A stretch of 6,388 nucleotides of DNA from Patescibacteria group bacterium (GTDB lineage: Bacteria; Patescibacteriota; Patescibacteriia; 2-12-FULL-60-25). How positions within the stretch are numbered: position 1 is the first letter of the stretch; each line of letters starts with the position of its first letter. Made by a program: the position numbers and the translations under genes. The stretch lies in contig JAHIUG010000018.1 in the NCBI GenBank assembly GCA_018817245.1, positions 1-6,388 of the forward strand, in the 5' to 3' direction. Positions 5,026 through 6,388 of the stretch are shown here, piece after piece. The notes under the pieces are model-generated. The model searched no databases, was not told the origin of the DNA, and was given only the letters and a program-made list of their open reading frames with translations.

Positions 5026-6388
5026 CTATTTCGTCCCCTCTTCCACGATTTTGATTTCTTCTTCGGTTAAGCCGTAGAGTTTATAGACAAGCTGATCAAT
5101 CTGCCGATCAGTGGCGGTAATTTGTCGTTGGAGAGCAACCCTTTCCGACAACGATTTGGCAACAGATAATTGTTTGTTCAATGCAAGTATCTGATCAACA
5201 AATGAAATCACTTTGTCATACAGCGACCTGTCGGTTGAATCGGAAAAGTTAACAAGACGAATTGGAATATTTTCAATCTGAGATTTCTTAATCTTTGGAA
5301 AAAGAGATTTGAAATCGCTATTTTGCGTTCTCCAAAACCATTTGCCGAACTTACTATTTATGATTGCTAAAAAATATTTCGATGAATAATCGCTTATGCT
5401 AATTAAATTATAAATAGTGTTTAAAGTATAAAACCCCTGGTCATCAAATGTCGCTATAGGGACTGCACCTATCTGTCGAATCATCACTTTAGGATTCAAA
5501 AAATATTTTTCGTCTCGCTTTCTATGTAACCAGTTACCATATCGGACAAATTTGTTATTCCAGTTTATTTCGTAAGAATTGATATCTTTGCCATCTAAAA
5601 CTTTTTTATAATTCTTTTCAATCTGCGTATTTGATAAAAAATTTTCTTTTGTATCGGTGCCGGAACTTCCACCAAGTTGTATTCCGATACAAATATCAGA
5701 CAAGTTTCCTAACGTATTTGATTGCAATGTAATTCGAGTAATAAGTTTCTCTGTTGAAGGATCCAATCGCACATTGAATCGAAAATTCCGATCGTTAACA
5801 AAACTCTCTTGCGAGATGTAACTAACTTTTCGCCCCGACTCAATTATTATCGGCCTTGAAGTAGTCGGTTTTTTACTTGCAATAACAATTACACTTTCAA
5901 CTTGAGCATTTTCAAAAACTCTCTCTTCAAAAATCCTTATTATATCAATTTGAGTCTTATCTAAAATTACTTTTCGGAGTTTGACCGCATTTTCATTAAC
6001 CAGAACAGTGTTGGGAATGATGTACCCAAGTTTTCCGCTGGCTGTAAGCAAGGATATAGCCTTTTCGGTAAAATAAATATATAGGTCATATTTTCCTCCG
6101 TAGACAAAATAGCTTTTAGCGAAATAGTCCTTAGTGTCTTCGTCGAAAGTCTCTCTACCAAGCACATACGGCGGATTACCGATGACTGCGTCAAAGCCGC
6201 CGCGTTTGAATATCTCTGGAAACTCAGGTTCCCAATCGAATGGGTTAATACGAGCCATTTCTGCCGGATCCATCATCATTTGCCCTGCAAAATAATCCGT
6301 ACCAATAAGTGAATTTCCACATTTAATGTTGCTTGATAAAACCGGCAGAATACGATCGTTGAACAAACTCTGCTGTTCCGACAATTCA
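5026..6388 (-). CDS. Type IIG restriction-modification enzyme, Eco57I-like, C-terminal part (5' end beyond window)
   Basis: Enzymes of this class cut and N6-adenine-methylate DNA with one polypeptide. The catalytic methyltransferase motif IV is visible as GFDAVIGNPPYV, with NPPY at 6166-6177. Before it lies SSNIKCGNSLIGTDYF, a segment characteristic of these proteins. After it come KYDLYIYFTEKAISLL and GKLGYIIPNTVL, the rest of the Eco57I domain. The following 200 or so residues fit a TaqI-like target-recognition domain, and the end, QITATDRQIDQLVYKLYGLTEEE, is the usual C-terminal helix pair. The frame is open through the right edge: a TTG at 6384 is preceded by an in-frame codon GAA and is not a credible start. 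The N-terminal nuclease domain and the SAM-binding motif I must lie outside the window. It heads the operon seen here. Recognition sequence cannot be predicted by eye. Confidence 0.93.
   Translation of the reverse strand, partial: ELSEQQSLFNDRILPVLSSNIKCGNSLIGTDYFAGQMMMDPAEMARINPFDWEPEFPEIFKRGGFDAVIGNPPYVLGRETFDEDTKDYFAKSYFVYGGKYDLYIYFTEKAISLLTASGKLGYIIPNTVLVNENAVKLRKVILDKTQIDIIRIFEERVFENAQVESVIVIASKKPTTSRPIIIESGRKVSYISQESFVNDRNFRFNVRLDPSTEKLITRITLQSNTLGNLSDICIGIQLGGSSGTDTKENFLSNTQIEKNYKKVLDGKDINSYEINWNNKFVRYGNWLHRKRDEKYFLNPKVMIRQIGAVPIATFDDQGFYTLNTIYNLISISDYSSKYFLAIINSKFGKWFWRTQNSDFKSLFPKIKKSQIENIPIRLVNFSDSTDRSLYDKVISFVDQILALNKQLSVAKSLSERVALQRQITATDRQIDQLVYKLYGLTEEEIKIVEEGTK

Noticed and set aside
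1..6388. tRNA, rRNA, CRISPR array, riboswitch
   Set aside because: No cloverleaf-like segments, rRNA signatures or regularly spaced repeats were seen on either strand.

Overview
The window looks like a piece of an accessory (defence-type) region from a bacterium of moderate GC. A Candidate Phyla Radiation / Patescibacteria genome is my best guess. The pointers are a glycosyltransferase whose N-terminus (MIIGIEASRANK) has a form I associate with that group, a near-absence of Shine-Dalgarno sequences, and two genes whose -10 box sits exactly six bases before the ATG, which implies leaderless mRNA. This assignment is inference; no rRNA or other marker gene is present.

Layout from left to right. 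Positions 1-846 (minus strand) hold the N-terminal 282 codons of a GT-B glycosyltransferase that runs off the left edge. Upstream of it on the same strand are a 71-codon unknown gene (1075-1290) and a 40-codon reading frame just behind it (945-1067). Positions 1358-1560 hold decayed minus-strand DNA that repeats the end of the antitoxin gene and the start of the toxin frame found at 3658-3712. Positions 1651-3087 (plus strand) hold a complete 478-codon uncharacterised gene, the only convincing plus-strand gene. Positions 3180-3291 are a REPIN/MITE-like element: two inverted GGGGTC-A/T-GACCC motifs about 90 bp apart, lying between convergent genes.

From the right edge back to 3313, everything runs on the minus strand as one probable transcription unit. 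It begins with the C-terminal part of a type IIG (Eco57I-like) restriction-modification enzyme (5026-6388). Five bases later comes a 215-codon protein with a HEPN-like RX5H motif (4373-5020). Two very small reading frames follow (4316-4372 and 4198-4299), then a Panacea (DUF4065) antitoxin-like gene (3689-4177). Ten bases later comes a reading frame of 121 codons before its terminal stop (3313-3678); it reads as a RelE/HigB-fold-like toxin but is interrupted by one in-frame TAA at codon 57. That toxin-like pseudogene is easy to miss because neither half passes a usual ORF length cutoff.

Functionally, the right half reads as a defence cassette: a restriction-modification enzyme, a possible HEPN effector or accessory protein, and an antitoxin with a broken toxin. 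The DNA between this cassette and the glycosyltransferase holds the debris of a second, related antitoxin-toxin copy. This suggests repeated duplication, insertion and decay at one spot. I see no tRNA, rRNA, CRISPR array or complete transposase gene.
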